Source: Stratiolaelaps scimitus (Eukaryota; Arthropoda; Arachnida; Mesostigmata; Laelapidae). Taken from it: DNA of 64,000 nt. The translations under genes were made by a program, and so were the position numbers. Position 1 is the stretch's first letter. The number at the start of each line of letters is the position of its first letter. The notes below the pieces were generated by a model that did no database searches, was not told the origin of the DNA, and worked only from the letters and a program-made list of their open reading frames with translations. The stretch spans positions 24,575,001 to 24,639,000 of the forward strand of contig JABWDB010000003.1 of NCBI GenBank assembly GCA_019614645.1, written 5' to 3'. Shown piece by piece: positions 1 to 13,008 of this stretch.

Positions 1-1357
1 GACGACACCGGCCGTAGCTGCGCCGTTGATGCGCTTGTGAGTTTAATACAGGTTGGCGGTCCATCACCGAAGAGAACAAGAAGAAGTCCCTCGTCCACAA
101 ATGAATGAAAAGAAGAGCCGCCTGGCGACGGCGTAGTGTCGTCAGCGGCGGCGGCGGCGGCAGATGAAAAACTTGCCAGTAACACATGCGCGCCGCAGTA
201 CACCACAACAGAGCATAAGACCACAGTAGAGCAGATCACATGAGTTCACGCGTATGGAGGCGGGCACAGGCGTGTACTCTTTGAGCGAGTTGGGTCTATA
301 TGTGAAAGGGATGCGGTTTATTATTGAGAAAAATCTGTCTCGCTTACTTATTAGAGACAGCGCTATATTTCGGGATGTTGTCTCATAACCGGTTTTAGCT
401 TCCATTGGTCATCGTATGATATTAATGGCAGCAGGCAATCGCTCATCTATAACCCCCGGGTATATATATATATATAGGGAGAGATAGTTGTAACACATAA
501 CAAGGAACATAAAATTCTTCGAGAGACGTTATCAGGCAGTCGTCATACAGCTCGTGTGGTCCCAGTGCTCATGCAACGAGCTTCAGATCTATATCAAATC
601 GGGTATATATATATTGTCAAGTAGCTCGCCGAAGGGTCATAGTAATTTGTCAGAGTCGACGAGAGAGCGAGAGAGACAGGGAGATAGAAAGTGACAGAGA
701 GAGAGAGAAACAGAGAACTGAGGACTAACCGAGTTGGACGCTCTCTTTGAACGCGTGTTCCGTTCGAGCGCCACTAGTTTCAATACATGTCATGCTTCAG
801 ATAGAACAGACACTCCTAGTTGATTCTAGAAGCAACCCTGTCTCCTGTCCGGGGCGAAGAGGTCGAAAAGTGACGCACATCAAAACGGAGCACCGCCCTA
901 CGCCGTTTGTACGACGTAGATGCTGTGTGACGAAATCGCACTCCAGCCGCTATGTAGCCGTCGACTGTGTAACCGGTGCACGATAGGATCTCGCTCTGCC
1001 GACGAACGTTGTTGCCAACGCTAAATTGAGAAATCAATCTTTTTGCACGAGTTGGCGAAATCAGCGGTGATAAAAGCGAGCAGAAAGCATTGGAGCAAAT
1101 CCAACTTTCCTTTTCAATGATGTCCTCCTTCCAGCGATTACGTATTCCTTCATTCTTCCTACCTATTTATCGAAGATACTAGGAGCGTACTAGGGAAAAG
1201 TCGACGCGGGATAGTTCCCATTCTACCACGTGCTACTCGACATCTTGATAGCGAGATCGGCGCTCGGTTTCAAAACCCTGCTCCAAATATGAACAGAGGG
1301 AATATTTGCAACTAGTAAATCCGCACTGATGGCTGGTTTTTGTAGGCAGGTATCTGG

Positions 1358-1450
1358 TACTGGGCACTAACATCCGCGCTGTGACTTAGACGGTGGAGTC
1401 CCTAGCTGGAAAAAAAAGAAGCGGAGATCGCAGATTCGAGCTCCGTGAGA
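1358..1450 (+). repeat. Possible tRNA-derived SINE fragment
   Basis: A box-B-like sequence (AGATTCGAGCTCC, 1432-1444) follows a degenerate box-A-like TGACTTAGACGG about 50 bases upstream, the spacing of a Pol III internal promoter. No cloverleaf closes, so this is not a functional tRNA gene. It is probably a decayed SINE head; the family is not identified. Confidence 0.3.
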
Positions 1451-4400
1451 AATATATCTCTTTGAAACAAACGGTATTACTGTGTTGTATCGTACATTTT
1501 GTACAATAATTTGAACGAGCCTAACCAGATCACTACGGTACGTCGCTAAAAATGGTTGAGTTAAAATTGAGCTCAGCTGAGGTGGAGAAACTGAAATGCT
1601 TGTTAACATCGGTGAGAAATGACGCCGATCGAAATTATCATGTTCAATCATTATAAGTTTACTTCAGAGAAACGATAATAAATTATCGAAGGCGAGCTAT
1701 AAGTGCGAGCATATTTAACACTGTTTCATTTCGCAATCCTTGAGAAGAACTACTGCGAACTATTCCATGGGATTATCATTATACAGTTAAATCGTACACA
1801 CGTACATACACATACTTGCACCTGTCTCGACTACACACATGATGTGGTATCGTTAAAATCTGGTAGAAACGCATGGGTCTGAATATATTTCAACTTAAGA
1901 AAAAGAGACTAATTCGCACAATACGACGCCCGCCGCAGCATGGGCTTTGCAACACATCATACACCAATTTTGGCGCACTCCTCAATATGCATTCATCTTT
2001 TATTGCTCTGGCAGCATCGATCTCTCAGCACCCATGCCATGAACACAGCAGTTCTGCGTACGAGACTCACTATGGAGACGGGACACTCGTTCGCTGTCAT
2101 CTACCGTAGACCACTCGCTTGAATATATATCCGAGCAGAGAAAGCCACAAAAAACGGGGTGACATACTCTACCACATGTCTTATGGTATACGTTGACTGG
2201 CTACGGTGTCGTTAACATAATAGGATACGATAGCTTAAGCAAATCATCACCCACTCACAGGTTGCCACCCTGGCCAGTCAACAGGCCATCACGAACGCGA
2301 GCTGGGACGACAACGCCGGCCAGGTTGAATAACTCATTGGCAAGTTGAGCTGACCTAGAGCGCAGCTCGAGGGAAGAGCACAACAAAGAATACAGCAATG
2401 GTTCGCCAGAAGGGAGAAAATGGTGTGGTTGCCGCTGGTGGTTAGTCAAGTAGTGATAGAGCCGAAGCGGCTTTTCGTCATCGAGGAGGACAGTGTTTCG
2501 CTCCATCGATCAACTCTAGCGAGAGATGTTTCGTATGGTTAAGGCACCACCTATGCAAGCGAACATTTCATTCGAATCACACAACGTCTGTTGCAGCGTT
2601 GCATACAATACTGCGCATCTCGTTCATCGGTAACTCGTACCAGCGCTCCGAATGTACAATTCGATTGATTCGAATATATATATTATGTATATGATGTATG
2701 CGGTAATCTAGTCAATGTGCTTACTGCTTTCATTGCCCATGATATTATTATGCCTTTGGACGAGCGCGCTCAAGGGTCCCTTCGACCAAAATGACGTCGC
2801 TCTGAAAACCGCTCGTTTGTAGTGGGAAAACACCTATTGGATAAGATGAAGTTGTCGGATGCACACCTAAATCAAAGAATATTCTATGGTATGACCAATA
2901 TCACACGACAACCATTATCGGTGAGGTTAATCATTTTAAACGGTTTTCGGCTAGCATGCTCTATTTTCTTTTGCACATCATAGCACAAATATACAGCTTC
3001 TATATGAGAGTATAATATGGTCAACAATTGCCAATACTAATTATCGATCCATTGTGCCCAACAGCTAGTGCAAGAGTAATTCGCCCGTCGATCACTCGAT
3101 ACGTTCTTGGGTTTTCTCCGTCTCTCTCCACGGATCTGATCTATCCATGGTGTAGTGTACGAGTGAAAAGAGCACTCACCCGGTCGGAAACAATCGAACT
3201 TTAAAGATCAACATTGGGCAGCAAATGGGCGAAGCTCCTTCGATCAAATTAGAAGGCAAATCGTACACAAATACAATGCTAAACGTGTTTATAATATCAT
3301 ATCAGTATAATGAAACCTCGCGAAAAGAACTATCATCCCATCGCCTCCACAACAATCTGCTGTTGTCGGAGACCTCGACTGTTGCTATGGCCGTTTCGGG
3401 TAGAGTAGCAGCAGTTAGCAGTTGTAGTAATAAGAGTAAATTTAGCTAATCGAATGAACCGCTCACTGGGACAAGAGTGGCGATGCTCCATGCATCATCA
3501 TCATCGCCATCACTGCAACAGAAGTGCAACTGTATGCGGCAGCTTTCTCGAGCTTGCTCTGGTGGGCTGCTACCGTTGTCGTATGCAGTTCCGGGGGCCT
3601 CAGCGAGAACTTAGCAGCGCGGCGTCGGCTTCCGCTGCCGCCGGCGCCGCCGTGATCAGACGCTCGCCGTCGACGACAGAAGTGCCTTGATAGATTTCCG
3701 ATATTAAACAAGTCCCCACGTGGGATAGCTGTTCAAGCTCAAATGCGAGACTATGAGACAGGGACGGAAAGAAATGAGGAGAGTGAGAGAAAGATACATA
3801 TATATATATATATACATGGGGAGGGGGCAGCGACCAAAGTAACAAATAGCGAAGGCAGAATCGCCGGCTGACAAACTCCCGCTGTCTTCACTTTGTTTTC
3901 GCCTGTCCACGCAGAAGCAGCGGCGTGGACCGGAGGCGGGAGATGATATCGGCCAATGAAGGAGAGACATACAATCCATAGCGGCCAATATCCAGCAGAT
4001 ATCGCCCCTGGTGCCGGCTGGATCAGCGATTACTGATCAGCAAAAGTGACGCAAGTGCGAGAACCTGCAGCAGTGCATTTGGTGCCTGCTGACGCGCCAC
4101 GCATTGTGATTGTCTGAACCCAACCAGTCTAAAATTGTCCTTGCCAATGTAGCGCCTGACTCGAGAGAGAGAGAGAATAATTGTGAAAATGTTGCTCCCG
4201 GGCTGTGTCGGGATGGCCACCACGGCGATGGTTCACGACAATCTCAATAGGTAACAAACATCTAGCGATGATGACGATCGCCACTGGAGGCAAACCATGC
4301 ACGAAATGCACCCATGTGAAAATTATAATAATATCCTCGGTGGCACTCTACCAGATCGAGCAGATCCAGCTGAACGAAGTAAACGCAAGAGAATTATTAC

Positions 4401-6560
4401 ATCGACATTTGGAAATTGATAAAGAGTAGAAGCCGCCGCCAAGGCTATCATCACCAATGCTACCGCAGCAACACAACACAATAATGAGACTGATTCCAAA
4501 TAATAAATTTAGCCTCGTCTCATCGTGTTTGCCTACCTTCCCGTATATTTTGTGTAGATCATTTAGCATTCGAACGCCAATTGTGCGTAATGAGTGGAAC
4601 GTGTCACCGCATTGACACAATCGGCGACTGCGATATATCGAATTGACGGTGGAAATGCCCGCGGAAAATGAACTTCGCGTCCACATCATGAGCCGATAGG
4701 GAGGCGTTATCGGGGAATAGTGAATTTTGCCGATTTCGAGACGATCATCTAAAGCTGCTGGCCACGGCATAATTCAGCGGTTGGAAAACGATCGACGAAC
4801 TCGTTGTATTCTATGCGAAGCGAAACTTAGGCACCAGTGCATACAGCCAGTCGAACACTTAGTCTGCGTAACACGAGGCACAGAGCTTAAAAAACGATCC
4901 GCCGTAGGGTGGCTATTTTGATGCAACAGCAAACAGAAAAAAAACGAAGCAATTCAGCGTACGAACGAGTAGATTTATCATAAACAGTGTCTTCACTCAC
5001 ATTCATATCGGATGGGGAATAGAACAGAAACACCTTTTCGAATTTACATGATTGCAGCGAATGTGGTTATTTGTACAGGGTGTGCGAGCAAGCCGGCTAG
5101 ATATAGCTAGAAAAAGTCTCGAAGACGTCGTAAGCATTTTTCGATTAATCTGTTGCCATTTGACTCGGCTTTGAGACGCGCCTTATTGCGCCTCGTTGCC
5201 AGAAACGTACGCCAGTCATATGCTTACTTATAGATGCGCGAAATTCGAAAAAATCCCCCCCCTCCATATAAACTATGTACACAATGAAGGTGAAACCCGA
5301 TGTCGTCTGGTTCAACCCCTTGAGCAAAGCAGCTCTTCACCATCGAATAGACAATCTCTGTCGCGTCGTCACGTCCGCTTCGTCACTGGTGTGGCCGTTT
5401 TGTCTGTCATTTGTGTCGGCACGAAGTTCCAAGAGTGCGAGTGAACTGAGAGAGAGAGAGATATGGGGCGATAGGACGTGTCAGAGTTGTCGCCGCTGTC
5501 CCTTGAGACCTGGTCCATAGCAGAATTGAGAGAAGCAGCGTTTCCACCCCTGGCGAGCATCCGCACGTGCCGACAGACGGATGCCGCCAAAGGAACGGGG
5601 AGTGCAGGGCGACGATGACGCCCTGCAGCACCAAAAGCAACTGTTACTTTTTAATGGCTGACTACGCGAGCTACGTCACGCTGCCATAGATACCCACGTG
5701 CGGTCTAGCCGGGACCGGGTCCCGCATCTCGGATGGATGGCGTATTCGCCTACGCGTCAGAGATGTACAACAGCCGTTAGCGATTCTCACTGCATTAGAC
5801 TGGATCGCCGTAGGTCGTGGATTCTTATTCATGTTATAGTGGGGGCAAAATGGATAATGTGGCCGGCCGCGGCAAGGGGCCACTACATACGCTTGACTGT
5901 TAGTGCAATATAAAAATAGCTTGCCTCATCGTGTTCGCAGTCAATACGTCAGTGCATTGGGTTTAACTAGCTCAATCGTTGAATTTGTCGTATCCCACCT
6001 GGTGGATCTCCAGGTGGATCTCCTTTGGACTTATCGTCTACCGAAATGTATCGAATATCAGATTGAATTTCAAAGACTTAGCCAGTGACTTTACTTGAAT
6101 TTTATACGCTCACTTGTATGCGCATATATTGCTACTATACATCGAAGCAGTAACATGAGATCGCTAGCCAGATGATTCGTGGAAGACATCACGGACAGAT
6201 CGAAAATGTCTGAAATAAATATGTCGTTATTGTTTCATTTAATAACACTATTTTAAGACGCTTCTATTAAATTACTAGGCAACACGTCATCCAAAAGATG
6301 TGCCTCCGAGAGATGTATATATCACCGCTATACGCTATGAAACACATTTGTGGACATTTCCTATCTTGAACATATCATTTGTGTCTGATTTTGTTTGTGG
6401 TTGGATTTGAACTGATACGACATTGGACAGCTCATAATCTAACGAGAACAGAAGAAGATTATCGACAACTGATACGTCTAAAGATAATGTCAACTGTGCA
6501 TGTAAACAAAAGCTGAGGAGATTCCATAGATAAACTGCTTATATTCTGTATTGCGTTATG

Positions 6561-6587
6561 TTATTATTATTATTATTATTATTATTA
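6561..6587. repeat. (TTA)n microsatellite
   Basis: Nine uninterrupted TTA units. Similar arrays occur at 8283-8304, 8373-8399, about 21,661-21,686 and 60,062-60,085. Confidence 0.9.
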
Positions 6588-6771
6588 AATGAACTCATTA
6601 TCATGAGAAACATCACATATACGCATATAAAATTAAAGTAAAACATTCTTTCTTAGTTGAGGGCCAATTTCACTACTTTCATAAACAGATCATTGACTTT
6701 TATAGTAACATCTCCCAGTCATTCACAGACTATCTTTTTTTGCATTTTTTTGCAGGTTAGGTCTGTTTAAC

Positions 6772-6860
6772 GATACATCAGTTGTATAGCGTCCGATTTT
6801 ACAAATAGGCCCCACCGTCAAAGATACGAGTTCGAAACCACGGGACGGCTTTTAGCCTAT
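6772..6860 (+). repeat. Possible tRNA-derived SINE fragment
   Basis: A box-B-like GAGTTCGAAACC at 6828-6839 lies about 43 bases after a box-A-like TAGCGTCCGA at about 6787. The flanks do not fold into a complete cloverleaf. A T-rich stretch follows. Best read as a SINE relic. Confidence 0.3.
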
Positions 6861-8282
6861 TCTAGGGGTGCATTCTTCTTTGTTTTTTTATAGCTAGATG
6901 ATTATTATAAATTATTACATTGTTTCATAGCTCTCGTTCCATATTGCGTGCGTATGTTAGCCTCCACGTTACGTTATTGCGCGATACTAGGCAACTGAAA
7001 GGACTCAATTCAAAATACCAAATAGACAGGCAAATTAGTATTGTAACAAATCTATCTCAGCTCTATAAAGGAAATCACTCTTCCACTCTTAGCGTTAACA
7101 GTTCATATTAAAAAGCATAGACGCAGCGTTGCCTCTCTAAACATCATACTCATTTGATAATGATAGCAAATAGATTTCAGTGATTTTATGCGGTGCCTCG
7201 CACCGTAAATAAGTATGGGGTACTCTGTTGCAAAGCCGCGCTTGATTTTGTACCGTCGAAGCTAGAAAAGTGTGACGATCAAGCAATTATTGTCTAGAAA
7301 GTAAGCTGAGGATTAGTTAAGAAAAAAGAATACCACCAAGTATTGTCTGACAGAAAGAGAGAGAGAGAGAGAGAGACCTGAGCCCCAATGTTTACAGAAA
7401 CGCATTGCCTCCTCCCAAATACTCCAGCACCGCGGAGAACCATAGGCTGACCATTTCCGATACATCGTTCGTGGTCACAATGTGTGGGTCTGCGTGAGCG
7501 GGTCTGTCCGACGGTGCTGCAGTTGCTCTCTTCCAAGCAGTTGTAGATTAGACACTATCTGTCACAGTCCGCAGGAGTTGAGAAGCTGTTATATGGTGCT
7601 GTGGAAAAAAATGGAAACGTTTATAAAGCCACCGCTTTCACACTATCCCCGCCCGAAGTATCAATGTGAGGCTAAAGCGTTTGTCGAAGCAGGATCTCTA
7701 AGAGAATGCTAACTCACACCACTTCAACCGTGAACCAGTCAACTCTGTCCCGACACACGATGCAGACCTCTTTACTCAATATATCTAAACAACATATGAA
7801 ACATATCTAATATTGTAACTGTGACAGGGTCAACAACGCCCGGAGAGAACAACGCGTAGATAATAAACGAATACATAAGTGACCGAACAATGAACGAATG
7901 CATAAGCTAAATACTGCATGACGATTAGAAGATCTTAGAGATGTCCGAATGTGCTTTTATTTATATAGGAAGAAAAGCGAAATTTGTATCTTGTTTATGA
8001 GTATATTCGAGGTCATGTATTTTAGGAAAAAGGGGCTAAACGCTTGTACTCTAATCGTTATTTTAAAAAATGAATGCTATACTCGAATTGCACAGTTAAC
8101 CAAAAATTTCTAAATAGATAATATTGTATATTATTATATGTTAATATTTACATAATATGTAGTATTAGCCAAAACGTGCTCAGCATTCCGCGGTACATGG
8201 CGTTACCGACGTGCCGTTTGAGGGAAGCTCTGCCTTAATCGAATTTAAGCTGATCTTAGACAATTCGTCTTCTTTGTTCGGG

Positions 8283-8399
8283 TTATTATTATTATTATTA
8301 TTAATTTTTTGAAAGGGAAACTCTTTGTTTTATTTGACAAATAATGGTGTAAATGGTATAACAATGATATAAATTATTATTATTATTATTATTATTATC
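8283..8399. repeat. Pair of ATT microsatellites
   Basis: Two ATT arrays (8283-8304 and 8373-8399) separated by about 70 bases of AT-rich DNA. Confidence 0.85.
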
Positions 8400-9757
8400 A
8401 TTGTTCATTCAACTCATCAACGAGCTTGAATTGGTATCACTCGATCGATCCCAGTAACACGTCCTCATTCTATCTCACTAACAGAAAGCAGGGGACTAGC
8501 CACAAATGCTACTCCCCAAGCAACAGCCTACAATGAACATACACTAATTAAAGACTAATTCAAACTCGTAACATCACCCAAAACATGTGGACAGCACCCA
8601 GGCAAGCACCTTTGCCAGATCAAATAAACCGAACAGAGACCAACGTTTGTCATCATCACATGAGTATTTATTGTTGATGACCTAATACGAAAAACGTGGA
8701 AGGAAGGAACGCCTACGTAAAGGTTTGACTTCGATGGCGATGGCAGTGGCAAACTCCCTTCGGGCTTCTCGGGACGACAAAACATGAGACACGCTCTCCT
8801 AGTAAACATTCAAGAACACACCGGCTTAGACCTTTGGCAACACTGAACCAATATCTCAAATCGTGCTCCGCCGAACAGCTATCTGCGTATCGATCCGCGT
8901 TGCAGGAAGAGTTTGTGGCGAGAACGAATTTCAGAGCAGGTATCGCTCCGATACGTGATGACCTGTCCTGACCGGGCTATTCTGCATATGAAGTGGTGTT
9001 TTCCGGCTTTCTTGTTGCGTAACCTTGGGAAGACTACACACAGGATAGGTTTATGTAAGACGATGCGTTATGCAAGGACGATCAGTGCCCAAATCCGTTG
9101 CGAGTGCCACGTACCTTTTACGATAGGGAAGATAGCACAAATATACGAGGTATATATTATTATTGTTATTATTATATATAGTGTAATCCATTGCGTTGCT
9201 TGATTCACACAACTAAACTAGTGAGCTAGATAAATAATCAGAAGCATGAATATTTGGAAGGTCACAGAGACAACACGCAAACACACCGTGAACGCAGGGC
9301 GATGGCGTATTTACGTAACGTAAACAAAGTAGATTAGCTTATTTTCAAAAAGCTAGCTTAAGCTATCTTACACACGTATGATGATACGGCAAATGGGAAA
9401 TGATAGACGACCTAATAATAAAATACGCATGCTGACTATTAATGAAAACATATCTGAAACCTGAAAAAACATAAATTAAGCTGGCTTATTAAGCTAGCAG
9501 CTGTAACTCAAGCATGACCATTAATTACTATAGTATATATCGTAATCAGTAGGCAACACAGTTTGCGAACAATGTACAACAGAACAATTAGCTATATCGA
9601 ATAACTATTCTATTAACAGGACACCGTAGTTATAGGAACGCGGAACTCAATAAGGCAGCATAATATATGATATATGATCTGTCTAATTTGTAAATTCTGT
9701 CTAACGTTGTTCATCACCACAATGTCGCATTTACTTTCTTCAACACTCTCTTCTTAG

Positions 9758-10045
9758 GGAGGAAATGTTCTTCTTAAAGAATCAGAAGAAACGCATAAAG
9801 TCGCCACGCTATACGAACGGATTGCTCGATGGAGCGGCTTTACCAAAGCCACGCTGTCACGCTGGCGGCGTCAAGCGAAGTGAATCGCGTGAGCGAGGTG
9901 ACTCATCGGCCGGTTCGTCGAGCGGCGACTCCGTTCCACGACCCCTGTCAGCACCGGCGGGCCTTAATCTGATGGTCCCACAAGACACCCCATTTGAGGA
10001 GCAGTATGCCCGAATCATCTGCCACCACCAAGACTACTATCACAG
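9758..10045 (+). CDS. Candidate internal exon, unidentified protein
   Basis: The stretch is bounded by a pyrimidine-rich acceptor (CTCTCTTCTTAG, ending 9757) and a good donor (CACAG|GTAACT, donor at 10046). It is open throughout. It needs one base to finish the incoming codon and gives two bases to the outgoing one (phase 2 on both sides), so its 288 bases are a multiple of three and it could be included or skipped without frameshift. The translation begins EEMFFLKNQKKRIK, continues with a Ser/Gly/Arg-rich low-complexity part (SESRERGDSSAGSSSGD) and ends with LMVPQDTPFEEQYARIIC followed by HHQDYYH. I do not recognise the family. The mix of a polar linker and a denser C-terminal part suits a regulatory region of a larger cytoplasmic protein. 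Flanking exons were not found; a SINE cluster starts about 30 bases downstream. Confidence 0.4.
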
Positions 10046-10072
10046 GTAACTGAACTATGAGAAGTAAGTAGA

Positions 10073-10300
10073 TTTCTCCGGGCTGACTCGCAGCCAACTT
10101 ATAACGTCGACGGCAGGTGTCGTGGTGCATTCGTGGGTGCGTTGCAATTAGAGGAGACACCGAAGTGCATGGGTTCGATCCCCATCGTTGCACATTTGCA
10201 TTTAAAGGAGTTGTCCGTCTTATGAAGCCTTATGCCGAAGCGGTTCCGTGGACATGAAATGTTGGCTGCGAGTCAGCCCGGAAAGTTTGCCTAGGTAACT
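10073..10300. repeat. Inverted SINE pair with 22-bp terminal inverted repeat
   Basis: Positions 10077-10098 and 10261-10282 are exact reverse complements of 22 bases. The right part (about 10,100-10,290, + strand) is a tRNA-like element: a T-arm with ATGGG/CCCAT stem and TTCGATC loop at about 10,153-10,169, then an unrelated body ending GTCAGCCCGG. The left part is the reversed 3' end of another copy. A related + copy lies at 10,440-10,625 and fragments lie near 19,490 and 50,609. The family is not named here. Confidence 0.65.
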
Positions 10301-10439
10301 GACTGAGCGACGACCCTGACAGCGGAGTTACAAATGGCAGCTGGCATATCGCGTTTTTGACCTATGTAGGCGGATGTGGAAATATCGATTTAGATTAACG
10401 GTTTTAATTAATTTTTAACGGTTTTATCGAACGTCAGAT

Positions 10440-10625
10440 TCGCACTGTCTTCTCTCTACCACCGGTAGCCCTTGGGTTTGTCGAGCCCGGTGGCGTGGTG
10501 CACGGGTTCGATCCCCACCGTTGCACATTTGCTTTTAAAAAGGGATCCATCTTATGAAGCAATATCGTGGACCTTAAATGTTGTCTGGACGTCAGCCCAG
10601 AAAATTTACTTTAGCCCTTGGGGTT
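10440..10625 (+). repeat. tRNA-derived SINE-like element, second copy
   Basis: It contains box B GGGTTCGATCCCC at about 10,503-10,515, then GTTGCACATTTGC and CATCTTATGAAGC, and ends with GTCAGCCCAGAAAATTT. The order and much of the sequence match the copy at 10,100-10,290. A box-A-like TAGCCCTTGGGT precedes box B by about 40 bases. The shared tRNA-like head plus shared non-tRNA tail is SINE architecture. Confidence 0.6.
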
Positions 10626-11871
10626 GGAAGATACCATTTGTAAACTGACCTACTTAAAACAAACATACAACTAGGTCGTGATAACGCAAGCAATTGCGTA
10701 CTTAAAATATTAGGCCGGCGATGCGACATATGTAGCAAGGGCTGTGGCGCTATTTGCCCGATATCAACCGATATGAACCTCGAGTTTGAAGGCATGCTGT
10801 GTAAAAATGTGTCACTTCATTCCTCCCCTCCTTACAAGGCTTCTTCGAGTTGTATCAAGTATTTAGATTGGGTGGTGATCGCTTTTAACATTAAAGGTAC
10901 TCATTTTGTGTCCCATTAAAATCGAAAAGAGTGCGTAGAAGAGGCTTTCGATTATATTTGACCAACGATTAGTGCAAGCCTCCCACTGAAGACCCACTGA
11001 GTTGATGAAACTGCACCAACAGTAAATGAACGGTTTTGCGTAGCTGCAGCAAAAACTCTTGGATTCATTGACAAGCAAAACATTGAGATATATGGACAAG
11101 ATGAGACTCGTTTAATCTACTGTGTTACTCACTCATGCGGGGGGATGGTCCAATCTCACTTACACAGCTGTGATCCTCAAGGGACCTCGTGACAGAGACA
11201 ACTTTGCCTTTTGTCCTTTAAGCATCCGTAAGATGCTATGTCCGAAAAGAGTCGCGTTTTTATAAGACGGTGACCCGAGTATCTGCGCGTGCTGTGATAT
11301 AGAAATCAAGGCTGAAGTCGAGTCAAAAGGGCAAGCATCGAAGTCGTATAATAATAATAATAATGGTGGTAATTGAAAATCACGGAGGTATATAGCTTAT
11401 TAATTCAATCTTACCTGATTGTTTCCTGTTGTCTGTAAGCCGACATTAGGGAGCCAATTTTCCTCCCAAAATGGCAGCGCTTATCTAGCCTATTGACTTC
11501 AATAGGGGTATACGCGTCGTAGATGTAGCCTCGCAATTACTCACACTGGACGATTAGGTGCAGGCCTTTTGTTTCGAAGTACGAGCGAAGAGTCTTGTGC
11601 CTTAGGTGTAAGCCGCGTTTTAATGGTATATCGGCGATATAAACATGACTAGTATTGATACCTATCGAACTCAAGTAGCGCCAACGCAAGGCTCATCAGA
11701 GAAGATAATTTGTAAGTATAATATTATAGAGAAAACAGTAAATAAGATACAACACACAAGAAGCAAAATTGCAGAAAACAATTTACTACGAATATTGCTC
11801 TTCATTGCTATTATATATTTTTTTTTATACCTTTAGATTGTACAGTGCGCAGGAGAAAAATTTCGCTTACC
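10626..11871. other. Stretch without recognised gene
   Basis: AT-rich DNA with a short TAA array at about 11,349-11,364. Frames here are short and interrupted. A run near 11,040-11,150 could be a decayed mobile-element coding region but no motif is secure. Confidence 0.4.
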
Positions 11872-12320
11872 TTAATCATCGAAGTAGCTTCCATCGCTGG
11901 CGACGGCCTCGTTGAACGGTGTACGAATCTGACAAGAGGCTACGTTAGGTCGACTACAGAAATAATCCTGTAAGGTACGATCTTATAGCCTCGTCGGAAT
12001 ATTCAACCGGCTTTTTCAAGGCAAAGAACAAAATTACCTCATCTTCGACATCACTCATAGAGTTCATCTGTTTTTTTTACCCTAAAGGCAATAGCTCGTC
12101 ATTAATCCTTACAAATGACAGTCGCAAGATCGCAGGGTGCTCAGGGAGTTCCCAGCTTAAATTATAGATTTTTTAAAGCTCGAACACGTTTGAAAGAGTA
12201 GTGAAACATCGCCCCTTACTGTTGACGTTTTTCTTGATTGAACGGTTGATACTCCAACCTCAAGTTCTTCTGCGAGTTCTCGGATGGTAATCGTAGGAAT
12301 TTTGTGAATCTTGTACCGGG
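11872..12320 (-). pseudogene. Mariner-type transposase relic, internally deleted
   Basis: On the minus strand, about 12,311-12,231 translates to a helix-turn-helix piece containing TITIRELAEELEVGVSTVQS, which matches the second DNA-binding HTH of Tc1/mariner transposases. Near the other end, about 12,150-12,060 gives SWELPEHP, resembling the region before the third catalytic acidic residue. Then FFALKKPVEYSDEA and a terminal ASDGSYFDD followed by a stop at 11,874-11,872 resemble the mariner C-terminus. Only about 360 bases separate the HTH from the stop, roughly half of what a full transposase needs, and the frame is broken. The element is dead. It lies just downstream of the thioredoxin 3' end. 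Terminal inverted repeats were not located. Confidence 0.6.
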
Positions 12321-12501
12321 GAATGTTGTCGTCGACCAGGGAAAGGTTACCAGAGCCTGGTACGCCGTCAAAGTCGAAATTTCCCTGATGAATATTTTTG
12401 AACCATCTTGCATGTATGCGCTAGCTTTTCAGAACTCATACAGCAAATATGCAGTTATACACTACTCATTTCGATGCAGTATTTGAGGCCAAAGACAACG
12501 T

Positions 12502-12521
12502 TATATATATATATATATATA
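12502..12521. repeat. (TA)n microsatellite
   Basis: About ten TA units between the mariner relic and the thioredoxin polyadenylation signal. Confidence 0.9.
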
Positions 12522-12599
12522 CATGATCCAATTTGTGCCAAATCATAATTAGAAGAAGAATATCCCAAAATGGCTCATCTTTGAAATACATCGGTATAA

Positions 12600-12605
12600 T
12601 TTATT
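12600..12605 (-). promoter_or_regulatory. Candidate polyadenylation signal of thioredoxin gene
   Basis: AATAAA on the minus strand, about 250 bases after the thioredoxin stop codon. It is the first canonical hexamer I find in that direction. Usage is inferred. Confidence 0.4.
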
Positions 12606-12855
12606 TCATTGTAGGTTTTAAGCACCTCTAAGTTTTGTAGAAATATTTAATATTATAATATAATCATTTCCTTGAAATATGGTTGATCGCTGATCTGAAC
12701 CCAATAAAAACTAACTCCATTGGACCATCAAAAGATAACGTTAGGGTGATGTTTCTATGCCCTGCTATATTCACACTCGCTGTGGCCTACACTCATTACG
12801 GCCAAAAGTGCACAGGCAACCTCGAATTTATGTGCAATCATTGCTAAGATGTAAT

Positions 12856-13008
12856 CTATTTAAGTTTGTCAACAAGCGATATCAGCTGATCGTCGTCTTT
12901 ACTGCCGATGACCTTGTCGACTAGTTTTCCGCCCTTAAACGTCAGTATGGCTGGGACCGCGTCGATGGAGAACTCCATTGCCAATTCTGCATTCTCGTCG
13001 ATGTCAAC
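12856..13008 (-). CDS. Trx2: Thioredoxin exon 3 (C-terminal part)
   Basis: Starts in phase 0 with VDIDENAELAMEF and ends DDDQLISLVDKLK, stop TAG at 12858-12856. The final segment matches the last strand and helix of thioredoxins. Confidence 0.88.
   Translation of the reverse strand, partial: VDIDENAELAMEFSIDAVPAILTFKGGKLVDKVIGSKDDDQLISLVDKLK

Larger units (their letters stand above)
1..9757. other. Non-coding stretch, no gene recognised
   Basis: I see no exon with both convincing splice sites and recognisable protein content. The region holds short TA arrays near 463 and 606, a GA-rich tract at about 660-715, a GC-rich patch at 3,450-4,000 with short overlapping frames on both strands that look like composition effects, a 13-base direct repeat around 6,001-6,025, a GA array at about 7,348-7,376, and ATT arrays listed separately. 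Two decayed tRNA-like elements are listed separately. Undetected small exons or UTRs are possible. Confidence 0.5.

Noticed and set aside
10140..10200. Possible functional tRNA gene
   Set aside because: T-arm is perfect but acceptor, D and anticodon stems do not form; the same block recurs in a repeat family.
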